Positions 37,352 through 47,059 of a stretch of 64,000 nucleotides of DNA are shown here, piece by piece. Origin of the DNA: Cellulomonas marina (lineage in GTDB: Bacteria > Actinomycetota > Actinomycetes > Actinomycetales > Cellulomonadaceae); assembly GCF_900111925.1 (NCBI RefSeq), contig NZ_FOKA01000003.1:62001-126000 (forward strand), given 5' to 3'. The notes under the pieces were generated by a model. It was given only the letters and a program-made list of their open reading frames with translations. It had not been told where the DNA came from and did no database searches. Each line of letters begins with the position of its first letter. Within the stretch, counting starts at the first letter, position 1. The position numbers and the translations under genes are program-made.

Positions 37352-38305
37352 TCAGGCGGGGCGCAGGTCGAGCGCGAGGTCCAGCACCGGCGAGGAGTGC
37401 GTGAGCGCGCCCACGGAGAGCAGGTCCACCCCCGTCGCGGCGACCTCGGCCGCCCGGTCGAGCGTGAGCGCGCCGGTGGCCTCGAGCTCCACGCGCCGGC
37501 CGCCCGCACCACCGCCGTGGGCCGCCTCCCAGTCCCGCACGGCGCGCACGGTGGCGGCCAGGACCGGCGTGGGCATGTTGTCCAGCAGCAGGAAGGTCGC
37601 CCCCGCCCCGAGCGCCTCGAGCGCCTGCGCGGTGGTGTCCGCCTCGACCTGGACCTCGACGTCGGGGAAGCGCGCCCGCACGGCCGCGACGGCCGCCGCC
37701 ACCCCGCCCGCCGCCACCACGTGGTTGTCCTTCACCATGGCGACGTCGTGCAGGCCCATGCGCTTGTTCGTCCCGCCGCCGCAGCGCACGGCGTACTTCT
37801 CCAGCGCGCGCAGGCCCGGGGTCGTCTTGCGGGTGTCGAGGACGCGGGCACCCGCGCCGGCCAGCGCGTCCGCCCAGCGGCGCGTGTGCGTGGCGACGCC
37901 GGAGGCCCGGCACACGACGTTGAGCAGCGTCCGCTCGGCGACGAGGAGCACCTGCACCGGTCCCACGAGCTCGGCGACGACGTCGCCGGGGGCGATCGTG
38001 GCACCGTCCCCGAGGCGCCACCGGACCTCCGGCCCCGGCAGGCCCAGCCGCTCGGCGACCGCCGCCAGCACCACCGGCACCGCGACGAGCCCGGCCACGA
38101 CGCCCGGGGCGCGCGCCACGAGGCCGGCGGTGCCGCGGGCGTCGGCGGGCACGGTGGCCTGGGTCGTGACGTCGCGGCCGGGGGCCGGCCCGAGGTCCTC
38201 GTCGAGCGCCGCGACCACGAGCCGGTCCAGCGCCGCCGGGTCGGGCCCGGGGTCGCCCGGCAGGAGGGGAGACAGGACGCGCGGTGCGGTCGGGGGCGTG
38301 GTCAC
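37352..38305 (-). CDS. nadC: Nicotinate-nucleotide pyrophosphorylase (quinolinate phosphoribosyltransferase)
   Basis: Converts quinolinate and PRPP to nicotinate mononucleotide in de novo NAD synthesis. 317 residues, with [30 protein letters not shown] (phosphoribosyl/quinolinate binding), [10 protein letters not shown] and [10 protein letters not shown] family segments. The GTG at 38305 follows the nadB stop by 4 nt. A TAGGTT sequence sits exactly 6 nt before the start but within the nadB end, so an extra leaderless promoter is only possible. Confidence 0.95.
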   Translation of the reverse strand: MTTPPTAPRVLSPLLPGDPGPDPAALDRLVVAALDEDLGPAPGRDVTTQATVPADARGTAGLVARAPGVVAGLVAVPVVLAAVAERLGLPGPEVRWRLGDGATIAPGDVVAELVGPVQVLLVAERTLLNVVCRASGVATHTRRWADALAGAGARVLDTRKTTPGLRALEKYAVRCGGGTNKRMGLHDVAMVKDNHVVAAGGVAAAVAAVRARFPDVEVQVEADTTAQALEALGAGATFLLLDNMPTPVLAATVRAVRDWEAAHGGGAGGRRVELEATGALTLDRAAEVAATGVDLLSVGALTHSSPVLDLALDLRPA

Positions 38306-38309
38306 GGCG

Positions 38310-40043
38310 TCAACCTAGCCCGCGGCCGTCCCCGACCACGTCGGTGCGGCGCGAGGTCAGCACGCCGTCGCCGTCCAGGCCGAGCTCGAGGTGCACGCGC
38401 CACCGCGCGTCGTCCCGGTCGGGGTGGTCCCCGCGCACGTGCCCGCCGCGCGTCTCCTCGCGCTCGAGCGCCGCCGCTGCCAGGACCGTGGCGACCTGGT
38501 GGACGTTCGTCGTCTCCCACTCCGCGGTCTGCGGGGCCGCCAGGGCGCGGCCCTCGTCGCGCCGGACGTGCGCGTCCATCGGCACGGCCGCGAGCGCGGC
38601 GGCGGCGCGGCGCAGCCCGTCGCCCGTGCGCAGGACGCCGACGCCGTCCGTGGCGACCCGCTGCACCCGGGCCCGGGCGGCGGCGGCGACGAGCGCGTCG
38701 GGTCCCGGTCGCGGCCGGGGCTCGAGCTCCAGCGCGCGACGGTCGGGCGCGCGCTCGGCCACGTGCCGGGCGGCCCGGGCGGCGAACACGAGGCCCTCGA
38801 GCAGCGAGTTGGACGCCAGACGGTTCGCGCCGTGCACGCCGGTGCACGCGACCTCGCCGATCGCGTACAGGCCCGGGACCGACGAGAGCCCGACCGTGTC
38901 GGTGCGGACGCCGCCCGAGTGGTAGTGCTGCGCCGGCGCGACCGGCACGAGGTCGGTGGCGGGGTCGATGCCGTGCTCGGCCAGGCGGGCGCAGATCGTC
39001 GGGAAGCGGGCGCGCAGGCGGTCCGCGCCGAGGTGCCGCGCGTCGAGCCAGACGTGGTCGGCGCCCGTGGCCGCCGTGCGGGCCACGATGGCGCGCGCGA
39101 CGACGTCGCGGGGCGCCAGCTCGGCCAGCGGGTGCACGTCGGGCATGAACCGCGTGCCGTCGGTGTCGAGCAGGAGGGCGCCCTCGCCGCGCACGGCCTC
39201 GGAGACGAGCGTGAGCTGACCCTTCACGCCCGCGCCCAGCCACAGCACCGTGGGGTGGAACTGGACGAACTCCACGTCCGCCAGGCGCGCGCCGGCGCGC
39301 AGGGCCGCCGCGGTGCCGTCCCCCGTGGCGCCCGCCGGGTTCGTCGAGGACCGGTAGACCTGGCCGATCCCGCCCGTGGCGAGCACGACGGCGCGGCCGA
39401 GGGCGGCACCGACGCCGTCCCGGCTGCCCTCACCGATGACGTGCAGCGTGACGCCGCAGGCGCGGCCGGGCGCGCCGTCCGGACCCGGGGGGCCGGTGAG
39501 GACGTCGAGGACGAGCGCGTGCTCGACCACCTCGATGCCCGGGTCGTCCCGCACCGCCTCGAGCTGGGCGACGAGGGCGCGGCTGATCTCGGCCCCCGTG
39601 GCGTCGCCGCCCGCGTGCGCGATGCGGTCGGCCAGGTGGCCGCCCTCGCGGGTGAGCGCGAGGTCCCCGTCCGCGGCCCGGTCGAACACGGCCCCGCGGG
39701 CGACGAGCTCGCGGACACGGGCGGGGCCCTCGGTGACGAGCACGTCGACGGCGTCCTCGTCGCACAGGCCGACGCCGGCCACGAGGGTGTCCGTGCGGTG
39801 CGCCGCCGGGGAGTCGGCGGGGTCCAGCGCCGCCGCGATGCCGCCCTGCGCCCACACCGTGGACCCCGAGGCGAGCACGTCCTTCGTCACGAGCAGCACG
39901 CGCGGGACGCGGGTGCGCAGCTCGAGCGCGGCGGTCAGGCCGGCGATCCCCGACCCGACGACGACGGCGTCGGCGTGCACGGTCCAGCCGGGCTCGGGCG
40001 CGGCCAGCCGGCGGGCGAGCCGGGGCGCGGCGGGTGCGCTCAC
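38310..40043 (-). CDS. nadB: L-aspartate oxidase
   Basis: FAD enzyme oxidising L-aspartate to iminoaspartate, first step of de novo NAD synthesis. 577 residues. FAD dinucleotide motif VVVGSGIAGLTAALE, fumarate-reductase-like active site HRTDTLVAG..., HPTVLW, and HSGGVRTDTVGLSSVPGLYAIGEVACTGVHGANRLASNS-type family segments (shortened here). The GTG at 40043 overlaps the panC stop (GTGA). nadA (quinolinate synthase), normally the partner, is not in this window. Confidence 0.95.
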   Translation of the reverse strand: MSAPAAPRLARRLAAPEPGWTVHADAVVVGSGIAGLTAALELRTRVPRVLLVTKDVLASGSTVWAQGGIAAALDPADSPAAHRTDTLVAGVGLCDEDAVDVLVTEGPARVRELVARGAVFDRAADGDLALTREGGHLADRIAHAGGDATGAEISRALVAQLEAVRDDPGIEVVEHALVLDVLTGPPGPDGAPGRACGVTLHVIGEGSRDGVGAALGRAVVLATGGIGQVYRSSTNPAGATGDGTAAALRAGARLADVEFVQFHPTVLWLGAGVKGQLTLVSEAVRGEGALLLDTDGTRFMPDVHPLAELAPRDVVARAIVARTAATGADHVWLDARHLGADRLRARFPTICARLAEHGIDPATDLVPVAPAQHYHSGGVRTDTVGLSSVPGLYAIGEVACTGVHGANRLASNSLLEGLVFAARAARHVAERAPDRRALELEPRPRPGPDALVAAAARARVQRVATDGVGVLRTGDGLRRAAAALAAVPMDAHVRRDEGRALAAPQTAEWETTNVHQVATVLAAAALEREETRGGHVRGDHPDRDDARWRVHLELGLDGDGVLTSRRTDVVGDGRGLG

Positions 40044-41047
40044 GCCGGCCCGTCGCCCGCTGCCGTCGCCGTCGCCGCGCCCGCCACGGCACCCGCGAGC
40101 ACCAGCTCCTGGTTGTCGATGAGCCGGGTGCCGCCGACCCGCGCGGCGACCAGGAGCAGGCCGGGACCGGCGGCGGCCGCGTCGACGGGGTCGAACGAGG
40201 TCGGGTCGACGAGCGCGACGTAGCCCACCTCGTCGGCCACCGGGTCGAGCGCGCGGTCGAGGACCGCCCGCGCGGCGGCGACGACGGCCGGGCCGTCCGC
40301 TCCCGCCGTGGCGGCGGCCGCGCCCGCCGCGAGCGCCGCCGGGAGGGCGCGCGCGCGGACGCGCTCGTCCGGCGCGAGGTAGGCGTTGCGGCTGGAGCGG
40401 GCCAGGCCGTCGTCCTCGCGCTGGGTGTCGACGGCCAGCACCTCGACGGGGACGTCGAGGTCGCGGACCATCGCGCGCACGGCGGCGAGCTGCTGGGCGT
40501 CCTTGCGGCCGAAGAGGGCGACGTCCGGGGCCGTGAGGTGCATGAGCTTGAGGACGACGGTGAGGACGCCGTCCAGGTGACCCGGCCGCGCGGCGCCCTC
40601 GAGGACCTCACCGACCGGCCCGGCGGACACGCGGACCGCCGGGTCGCCGCCGGGGTAGACGACGTCGGGGGTCGGTGCGAGGACGACGTCGCCGGGGCCG
40701 AGCAGGCCGTCCCCCGACAGCAGCGCCAGGTCGCCCTCGAGGTCGCGCGGGTACCGGTCGAGGTCCTCGCCGGCGCCGAACTGCAGGGGGTTGACGAAGA
40801 TCGTGACGACGACGGCGTCGGCCACCCGCCGGGCCTCGCGGACGAGGGCCAGGTGGCCCGCGTGCAGCGCCCCCATCGTCATGACGACCGCCCGCCGTCG
40901 GCCCGACGGCGCCGCGGGCCCGGCGTCCTGCGCGCGCAGGGCCGTGGCGAGCTGCTCGCGCGTGCGGACCAGCAGGGGGCCGGGTCCGGCCGCCGGCCTC
41001 GATGTGCCGGTGGCGGTCGACGTGCTCGCGGTGGTCGTGGTGCTCAT
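40040..41047 (-). CDS. panC: Pantothenate synthetase
   Basis: ATP-dependent condensation of pantoate and beta-alanine. 335 residues. TMGALHAGH with the HIGH-like HAGH (62-65), FVNPLQFGAGEDLDRYPR, FGRKDAQQ and RSSRNAYL active-site segments are all present. The first ~22 residues are a Ser/Thr-rich low-complexity extension (STTTTASTSTATG). The ATG at 41047 has AGGACAGG upstream. panD, which follows panC in M. tuberculosis, is absent here; nadB follows instead. Confidence 0.95.
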   Translation of the reverse strand: MSTTTTASTSTATGTSRPAAGPGPLLVRTREQLATALRAQDAGPAAPSGRRRAVVMTMGALHAGHLALVREARRVADAVVVTIFVNPLQFGAGEDLDRYPRDLEGDLALLSGDGLLGPGDVVLAPTPDVVYPGGDPAVRVSAGPVGEVLEGAARPGHLDGVLTVVLKLMHLTAPDVALFGRKDAQQLAAVRAMVRDLDVPVEVLAVDTQREDDGLARSSRNAYLAPDERVRARALPAALAAGAAAATAGADGPAVVAAARAVLDRALDPVADEVGYVALVDPTSFDPVDAAAAGPGLLLVAARVGGTRLIDNQELVLAGAVAGAATATAAGDGPA

Positions 41048-41167
41048 GGTGGTGCCTGTCCTCGTGGTGGTGCCTGGTCGTGCGGGGGAGGTGCCGGTCG
41101 CGCGTCACGCCGCGCAGGCGTGCGCCGGGGCCGCGGCGGTGCCGGTGGCGGCGGCGCAGGTGCCGTG

Positions 41168-42151
41168 TCAGCCCGCCGGGGGTGCGCCGCCGGCCGCCTC
41201 CGGGCCGGGTGCGTCCAGGACGTCGAGCAGCCGCTGCGCCGCGGACGGGTCGATCATGCCCGCCCCGAGCGCCCGCTGCGTCGCCGCCCGCGACAGCGCC
41301 GCGTAGCCGGCGACCACGTCGACGGTCCCCGATCGCGCGGCCAGCGCGCGCAGGGCGGCGAGGTGCTCGGCGACGGTCCCCGCGTCGCCGCGCCGCACGG
41401 GTCCCGTGAGCGCGGCGAGGGCGCCCGGGCCGCGGTCGCCCGAGGCGTCGGGCTGCTCCGACCGGACGGCGCCGTCGAGCGCGGCGCCCAGCAGCGGCGC
41501 CAGGACGCGGCCCGGCTCGTGCACCCCGGCCGCGGCCAGGGCGTCGGCGGCCTGCGCGACGAGCACGACGAGGTGGTTGGCACCGTGGGCGAGCGCCGCG
41601 TGGTAGAGCCCGCGCGCCTCCTCGTCGACGACGACGGGCTCACCGCCGACCTCGACGACGAGCGCCTGCCCGATGGGGAGCACCGCCGCCGGCGCCGTGA
41701 CCGCGAACCCGCACCCGACGAGCCGGGACAGGTCCAGCGACGTGCCGGTGAAGGTCATCGCCGGGTGCAGCGCCAGAGGGATGACGCCCGCGGGCCGTGC
41801 GGGCGCGAGGACGTCCACGCCGTACCGGCCGGCGGTGTGCACGACGATCTGCCCCGCCTGCCACAGGCCCAGCTCGGCCAGGCCGCCGACGAGCGGGGCG
41901 AGCGCGTCGTCGGGCACGGCCAGCAGGACGAGCTCCGCGCGGCGCACGACCTCCGGGACGTCGACGACGGGCACGCCCGGCAGCAGCGCCGCGGCGCGCT
42001 CGCGCGACTCCTCGGACACCGCGCTCACCGCCACGACGGGGTGCCCCGCGGCCCGTAGCGCGCTGCCGAGCACGGCCCCGACCCTGCCGGCCCCGACGAC
42101 GCCCACGCCGAGCCGCCCCGGGCGGCGCGAGGCGTCGGCGGTCGCCGTCAC
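41168..42151 (-). CDS. Rossmann-like/DUF2520 protein
   Basis: A 327-residue cytoplasmic protein: N-terminal NAD(P)-binding Rossmann domain (GVGVVGAGRVGAVLGSALRAAGH) and C-terminal DUF2520 helical domain (HPAMTFTG, HGANHLVVLVAQA). It looks like a 6-phosphogluconate-dehydrogenase-type reductase but the substrate is unknown. It corresponds by position to M. tuberculosis Rv3603c, directly upstream of panC. Proposed roles in pantothenate (ketopantoate reductase-like) have been discussed only by context. The GTG at 42151 overlaps the stop of the PH-domain gene (GTGA). Confidence 0.88.
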   Translation of the reverse strand: MTATADASRRPGRLGVGVVGAGRVGAVLGSALRAAGHPVVAVSAVSEESRERAAALLPGVPVVDVPEVVRRAELVLLAVPDDALAPLVGGLAELGLWQAGQIVVHTAGRYGVDVLAPARPAGVIPLALHPAMTFTGTSLDLSRLVGCGFAVTAPAAVLPIGQALVVEVGGEPVVVDEEARGLYHAALAHGANHLVVLVAQAADALAAAGVHEPGRVLAPLLGAALDGAVRSEQPDASGDRGPGALAALTGPVRRGDAGTVAEHLAALRALAARSGTVDVVAGYAALSRAATQRALGAGMIDPSAAQRLLDVLDAPGPEAAGGAPPAG

Positions 42152-43869
42152 GGGGCCGTCCGGACGTCGCGCAGCCACTGCTCCGGCGCGGCGCCCGCGC
42201 GGGCGGCCCGGGCACGCACCGACAGCTCGTCGAGCAGCGCGGCTGCGTCGGCCGCGGCGAGGTGGTCCACGCGAGGGCTGACCGGCCCCGGGGTGGAGTG
42301 CAGCACCACGGAGGCCAGTCCCAGGCGGCGCTGCAACGGCCCCTGCTCGACGCCGAGCGACTGCGTGCGCTCGTGCGGCACGACCTCGAGGACGCGCGTG
42401 AACCGGCCGCGGCGGGCGAGCAGGGCCCGGTCGGTGACGACCGCGGCCCGCCGGCGCCACGCGACGGGGTCGAGGCGGCGGGCCGGGCGCGGCGAGGTGA
42501 TGGCGCCCTCGCGGGCCGTGGGGTCGGCGGACAGCAGCGTGTCGAGCAGGGCCCGCGGGTCGGCGACGCCGAGGTCCGGCAGCACGAGCCAGACGGCGGT
42601 GACGGCCTCGTCGCGCGGGCCGACGGGCAGCAGGACGGTCTCCGACGAGGTCGACTCCCCGCCGCCCCCTCCGCCGTAGCCGGCCACGTTCATCTCGACG
42701 CGCCACCAGTCCGGCCCCCGCCACAGGGGGGTCTGGGTGAGGCGCACGGCCTGGACGCGACCCGGCGGCACGGTCTGCGCGCGCTGCTCGGTGAGACCGT
42801 GGCGCAGGCGGATGCCGTCGGGGGACGTCGCCGCGCGGAACCCGATGCCGTTGTTGACCCGGCTCCACACGAAGCCCAGGGCCCCGAACACCGCGGGGAA
42901 GAGCACGAAGAACCCGCCCGGCTCGCCGAACAGGACCGCCGGCACGGTCACGCCGGCCACGGCGACGAGCGGCCAGACCAGCGCGGAGGAGCGCACCACC
43001 GACAGCAGCACACGGCCCGCGGGGACCTCGTAGACCTGCTGCTCCGGGGAGGCGGTGAAGCGGCCGTCGCCGACGCCGACCGGCGCGGCGGCGGGCACGG
43101 CCGGCGCAGGGGCGTCCGTCCCGTCGTGGGCGCCGTGCGAGGTACCGCCGTGCGGGCGGTCCTGCGTGCCGGCCGGCCCCACGGCGGGGGGCGCGCCCTC
43201 GTCGCCGGTCGTGAGGGTGCGGGCGAGCGGGGCGTCCGCCGGGAGGGGGCCGGTGCCGGGGCGCTGACGGCCGGCGGCCAGCGCGAGCAGCTCCACGCGC
43301 AGGTCCTCCGCCTCCGCCTCGCGCAGGAACGCGAGCGCGACCGACGACCCGGTGCCGCCGGCGACGTCGAGGCGCAGCTCCGCCAGCCCCAGCAGCCGCG
43401 CGAGCAGGGGCTGCACGAGGTCGACGGCCTGCAGGCGGTCCAGCCGCGCCTGCCGCTGCTGCCGGAAGACCACGCCCTGCCGCAGGTGGACGGCCTCGTC
43501 GGTCACGGCGAACCGAGTCATCCGCCACGCCAGCACCGAGGAGGCGAACCCGATCACGCCGACGACGAGCAGCAGCCCCAGCCCGACGAGCCACGCGCGG
43601 GCGCCGAGCTCGACGACGAGGTCCACGAAGGAGTCGAGCTGGAACACCGCCACCGCGAGCACGCCGACGACCACCCGCCACCCCCGCACGACCGGCGTCA
43701 CGGGGTGCATGCGTCGCCAGGCGTAGGCCTCCTCCCCGACGGCCTCGGGCGTGACGGGCGCGACGGGACCATCAGGGGCCGGCGACGGGAGGTCCGGCGT
43801 CGCGAGGTCCGAGGTCACGGAGTCCGGCGTGGTGGGGTCCGGCGTCGTCGGGTCCGGCGCGGCGCTCAC
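42148..43869 (-). CDS. Large bacterial PH-domain (YdbT-like) membrane protein
   Basis: A 573-residue membrane protein with two hydrophobic pairs (about 62-105 and 300-345) and two or three bPH2 pleckstrin-like domains (RMTRFAVTDEAVHLRQGVVFRQQRQARLDRLQAVDL; ALLARRGRFTRVLEVVPHERTQSLGVEQGPLQ). A Gly/Ser/Pro-rich insertion separates the halves, and the N-terminus is a DPTTP-type repeat. The YdbS/YdbT pair in Bacillus is linked to resistance to heterologous antimicrobial peptides. Function here unknown. The GTG at 43869 overlaps the preceding YdbS-like gene. Confidence 0.82.
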   Translation of the reverse strand: MSAAPDPTTPDPTTPDSVTSDLATPDLPSPAPDGPVAPVTPEAVGEEAYAWRRMHPVTPVVRGWRVVVGVLAVAVFQLDSFVDLVVELGARAWLVGLGLLLVVGVIGFASSVLAWRMTRFAVTDEAVHLRQGVVFRQQRQARLDRLQAVDLVQPLLARLLGLAELRLDVAGGTGSSVALAFLREAEAEDLRVELLALAAGRQRPGTGPLPADAPLARTLTTGDEGAPPAVGPAGTQDRPHGGTSHGAHDGTDAPAPAVPAAAPVGVGDGRFTASPEQQVYEVPAGRVLLSVVRSSALVWPLVAVAGVTVPAVLFGEPGGFFVLFPAVFGALGFVWSRVNNGIGFRAATSPDGIRLRHGLTEQRAQTVPPGRVQAVRLTQTPLWRGPDWWRVEMNVAGYGGGGGGESTSSETVLLPVGPRDEAVTAVWLVLPDLGVADPRALLDTLLSADPTAREGAITSPRPARRLDPVAWRRRAAVVTDRALLARRGRFTRVLEVVPHERTQSLGVEQGPLQRRLGLASVVLHSTPGPVSPRVDHLAAADAAALLDELSVRARAARAGAAPEQWLRDVRTAP

Positions 43870-44384
43870 AGGCCCGCCAGCCTGGCCTCACCGCGCGAGG
43901 CCAGGCGGTCCCGCAGCCGCGCCGCCTCCTGCGGCGGCAGCCCGTCGATCGACGCGTTCGTCCCGACGGACGCGGTGTGCAGCTGCACCGACGCGATGCC
44001 GAAGCGCCGCGCGAGCGGGCCGGCGGACACGTCGACGTACTGCATCCGCCCGTACGGCACGACGACGAGCTGCCGGAAGAGGATGCCGCGGCGGATGAGC
44101 AGGTCGTCGTCCCGCTCGGCGTACTGCAGCGCCCGCACCTGCCGCGGGACCAGCCACAGCGCCCAGAGGAGCAGCGCGACGAGCGCGGCGGGGAACACCC
44201 AGACCCACGGCGCGGTGAGGACGGCGACGAGCACGGTCGCCGCCAGCGGCACGAGCAGCGTCAGGGCGATCGCCGTGCAGCGGGCTCCGGCGAGCCGCGG
44301 GGACACCGGGGTCCAGGTCACCGCCGCGGGGTCGAACGGGCCGGCGGGCTGCGCGTACCGGACGGCGCCCTCGTCGGTGGTCAT
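43866..44384 (-). CDS. Small bacterial PH-domain (YdbS-like) membrane protein
   Basis: A 172-residue partner of the larger PH-domain protein: two transmembrane helices (about 36-80) followed by one bPH2 domain (DDDLLIRRGILFRQLVVVPYGRMQYVDVSAGPLARRFG). Together the two genes form the YdbS-YdbT arrangement. The ATG at 44384 has GAGG upstream, and the stop overlaps the next gene as GTGA. Role unknown. Confidence 0.85.
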   Translation of the reverse strand: MTTDEGAVRYAQPAGPFDPAAVTWTPVSPRLAGARCTAIALTLLVPLAATVLVAVLTAPWVWVFPAALVALLLWALWLVPRQVRALQYAERDDDLLIRRGILFRQLVVVPYGRMQYVDVSAGPLARRFGIASVQLHTASVGTNASIDGLPPQEAARLRDRLASRGEARLAGL

Positions 44385-44441
44385 GCGGTCATCCTCGCAC
44401 CGAGCGGCGCCCGTCCGGCGGGACCTGTGGGGCCGGCCCCG

Positions 44442-44942
44442 TCACGGCGCGACGGGCGGGGGTTCCGGCACGGCCCGCGCGCCGGGGCCGTGGTCCTCGT
44501 CGTCGTCCTGCGGCGGGACGCGGCAGAACCACTCCCCCAGGAGCCCGGCGACGACGAGCAGCAGCGCGCCGCCGGCCGCCCCGCCGGCGGACGCGGCGCG
44601 CGCGGCGTTCGTGCCCAGCTCGACCTCGGCCAGCGCGCGGGCCGCCTGGCCGCCGTACCAGCCCAGCAGCAGCGACCCCGACCAGGCCGCGGCCTTGGCC
44701 AGCACGAGCGTCCGCGCCGCGCGCAGCCCCGACAGCCCCGGCCGCTTGCCGCGCACGTACTGCCGCACGCCCCACGCCTGCCCGAGCACGAGGGCGGCGA
44801 GCACCGCCTCCAGGACCGCGACGAGCCAGGGGACCTCGGGCATCGTGCCGCCGCGCCCCTCGACGCCGCGCACGACGAACCACGCGAGCAGCCCGGTGCC
44901 GACGGCGGCGCCCAGCAGGGCCGTCCACCGCGTGCGCTGCAT
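44442..44942 (-). CDS. DUF3180 membrane protein
   Basis: A 166-residue protein with four hydrophobic helices (about 6-26, 35-57, 73-98, 115-140), typical of the DUF3180 family found after folK in actinobacteria (M. tuberculosis Rv3605c). Function unknown. The ATG at 44942 shares one base with the folB-folK stop (TGATG), so it is translated as part of the folate operon. Confidence 0.88.
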   Translation of the reverse strand: MQRTRWTALLGAAVGTGLLAWFVVRGVEGRGGTMPEVPWLVAVLEAVLAALVLGQAWGVRQYVRGKRPGLSGLRAARTLVLAKAAAWSGSLLLGWYGGQAARALAEVELGTNAARAASAGGAAGGALLLVVAGLLGEWFCRVPPQDDDEDHGPGARAVPEPPPVAP

Positions 44943-46183
44943 CAGCCCTCCCCGGGTGCGGGCGGCGGGACCACCGTGACGGGCGAGGTGAGCCAGTCCA
45001 GCGCCATCCAACGCACGCCGGCGCGGTCGGGCGCCGTCGCGGCCAGGGCGGCGACGGGTCCGCCGCCCAGCCCCGGCAGCACCGCGTGCGGGTCCACCTG
45101 CGCCCAGGGGGCCAGCACGAACGCGCGCTGGTGGGCCCGGGGGTGCGGGAGCTCCAGGTCGTCGGTGGCGGCGACGACGGTGCCGTAGGCGACGACGTCG
45201 ACGTCGAGGGTGCGGGGCCCCCAGCGCTCGAGCCGGACGCGGCCGTGGCCCTGCTCGACGCGCTGGACGGCGTGCAGCAGCTCGCGCGGGGCCAGCGTGG
45301 TGCGGCCCAGCAGCACCGCGTTGAGGTAGTCCGGCTGCTCCGGGCCGCCGACGGCCGCGGTCCGCGCGAGGGGCGACACCTCCAGGACCTCCAGACCCGG
45401 CACGGCGTCGAGGTCCGCGACCGCCTGGCGCAGCGTCTCCTGGGCCGCGCCGAGGTTGGCGCCGATGGCGAGCACGACGTCCACGGGCTCCGCCGGCCGC
45501 CGGTCCAGGGCGTCCTCGACGACCTCCGCCTCGACGACGGCGTCGTCGTCCGCGTCGTCGGCGCGCAGGGGACCGCCGTCGGGCCGGTCGGGGTGGTCGA
45601 CGGCGTGCACGTCGGTCGCCACGAGCGTGACGGGCTCCGGCAGCAGCGGATCCGGCAGCGCGTCCGGCAGCGGGTCCGGCAGCGGGTCCGGCACCGTCTG
45701 CGGCGCCGCGTCCGGCACGGGCTCCGGCAGGGGGTCCGCCTCGGGCGGGGGCACCAGGTCACCCGCCGGGACGACCGGGGGCGCGAGCACGCGGTCGCGA
45801 CGTACCGCGACGACGACGTCGTCGAACGGCACGGGGATCGGGGCGGAGGGCTTGTGCACCGCGACGTCGACCGCGACGGCCGCCGGGTGCGCGAGCGCCA
45901 CGGCGGCGATGCGCTCCGCCACGGTCTCGATGAGGTCCGCCGGCGAGCCCGTGAGCACGTCGGAGACGGCCTGCGCGAGCTCGCCGTAGTGCACGGTGGC
46001 GGCCAGGGCGTCGCCGCGGGCGGCCGGCCGCGTGTCGAGGTGGACGACGACGTCGGCGACGAACGTCTGGCCGTCGCGCCGCTCGTGGTCGAACACGCCG
46101 TGGTGGCCCGTCGCGGACACGCCCGTGAGGCGGATCTGGTCGAGCGGGCGGCCCGCGGGGTCCAGCACCGGCCCGTGCGTCAC
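44942..46183 (-). CDS. folK: FolB-FolK fusion: dihydroneopterin aldolase / HPPK
   Basis: Bifunctional folate enzyme of 413 residues. N-terminal FolB (about 15-130; IRLTGVSATGHHGVFDHER, VHYGELAQAVSD) makes 6-hydroxymethyl-dihydropterin; C-terminal FolK (about 235-400; VVLAIGANLG, RWGPRTLDVDVVAYG signature) transfers pyrophosphate to it. They are joined by a ~90-residue linker rich in Pro, Asp and Leu with PLPDP-type repeats and an acidic stretch. In M. tuberculosis folB and folK are separate adjacent genes. The GTG at 46183 overlaps the folP stop (GTGA). Confidence 0.93.
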   Translation of the reverse strand: MTHGPVLDPAGRPLDQIRLTGVSATGHHGVFDHERRDGQTFVADVVVHLDTRPAARGDALAATVHYGELAQAVSDVLTGSPADLIETVAERIAAVALAHPAAVAVDVAVHKPSAPIPVPFDDVVVAVRRDRVLAPPVVPAGDLVPPPEADPLPEPVPDAAPQTVPDPLPDPLPDALPDPLLPEPVTLVATDVHAVDHPDRPDGGPLRADDADDDAVVEAEVVEDALDRRPAEPVDVVLAIGANLGAAQETLRQAVADLDAVPGLEVLEVSPLARTAAVGGPEQPDYLNAVLLGRTTLAPRELLHAVQRVEQGHGRVRLERWGPRTLDVDVVAYGTVVAATDDLELPHPRAHQRAFVLAPWAQVDPHAVLPGLGGGPVAALAATAPDRAGVRWMALDWLTSPVTVVPPPAPGEG

Positions 46184-47043
46184 GGCTCCTCCCTCCGCCG
46201 CGCACCCGTGAGGGCGGCGGCCACGCGGACGGCGTCGGCCGACGCCCGCACGTCGTGGACCCGGACCGCCCACGCGCCGGCCGCGGCGGCCAGGGCGCTG
46301 ACGGCGGCGGTCGCGGCGTCGCGGTGCAGCGGCGGCGCGGGCACGCCGTCCGGCCCCGCCAGCAGGTGCCCCAGGAACCGCTTGCGGCTGGCGCCGACGA
46401 GCACCGGCAGGCCGTCGGCGACGAACGACGGCAGCGCCGCCAGCAGCGGCCAGTTCGCGCTGCCCGGCTTGGCGAAGCCCAGCCCGGGGTCCATGACGAG
46501 CTGCTCGCGTCGCACGCCCGCGGCCGTCAGCGCGGCGACGCGCTCCCCGAGCTCGGCGCGGACGTCGGCGACGACGTCGTCGTACCGGGCGCGCGCGTCC
46601 ATGACGTCCGCGTGCCCGCGCCAGTGCATGACGACGTAGGCGCACCCCGCGGAGGCGACGAGGCCCGCCATCGCGGGGTCGGCCAGCCCGCCGGACACGT
46701 CGTTGACCAGCGTCGCGCCCCGCTCGAGGGCCGCCGCCGCGACGGCGGCACGCGTCGTGTCGACCGACACCGTCGCCCCGCGCCCGGCCAGCGCCTCGAC
46801 GACCGGCAGGACGCGGGCGAGCTCCTCGGCCTCGCTCACCCGGGCCGCCCCCGGGCGCGTGGACTCCCCGCCGACGTCCAGCAGGTCGGCGCCCTCGTCG
46901 AGCAGCCGCAGCCCGTGCGAGACGGCCTCCTGCGGCCGCAGCCACAGCCCGCCGTCGGAGAACGAGTCGGGGGTGACGTTCACGACGCCCATGACCAGCG
47001 TGCGGCCCGCGGCGCGCAGCGGCTCGGGCAGGGGGTCGGTCAC
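46180..47043 (-). CDS. folP: Dihydropteroate synthase
   Basis: Condenses hydroxymethyl-dihydropterin pyrophosphate with p-aminobenzoate; sulfonamide target. 287 residues. Signatures: VNVTPDSFSDGG, GGESTRPGA, LVNDVSGG, DPGLGFAKPG and GASRKRFLG. The GTG at 47043 lies 7 nt after a TAGGCT box (47051-47056) in the 16-nt gap after folE, so it may also have its own leaderless transcript. The stop overlaps the next gene. Confidence 0.96.
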   Translation of the reverse strand: MTDPLPEPLRAAGRTLVMGVVNVTPDSFSDGGLWLRPQEAVSHGLRLLDEGADLLDVGGESTRPGAARVSEAEELARVLPVVEALAGRGATVSVDTTRAAVAAAALERGATLVNDVSGGLADPAMAGLVASAGCAYVVMHWRGHADVMDARARYDDVVADVRAELGERVAALTAAGVRREQLVMDPGLGFAKPGSANWPLLAALPSFVADGLPVLVGASRKRFLGHLLAGPDGVPAPPLHRDAATAAVSALAAAAGAWAVRVHDVRASADAVRVAAALTGARRREEP

Positions 47044-47050
47044 GGGCCAG

Positions 47051-47056
47051 AGCCTA
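47051..47056 (-). promoter_or_regulatory. Leaderless -10 box of folP
   Basis: TAGGCT on the minus strand, 7 nt before GTG 47043 and entirely within the 16-nt folE-folP gap. Confidence 0.4.
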
Positions 47057-47059
47057 CGG

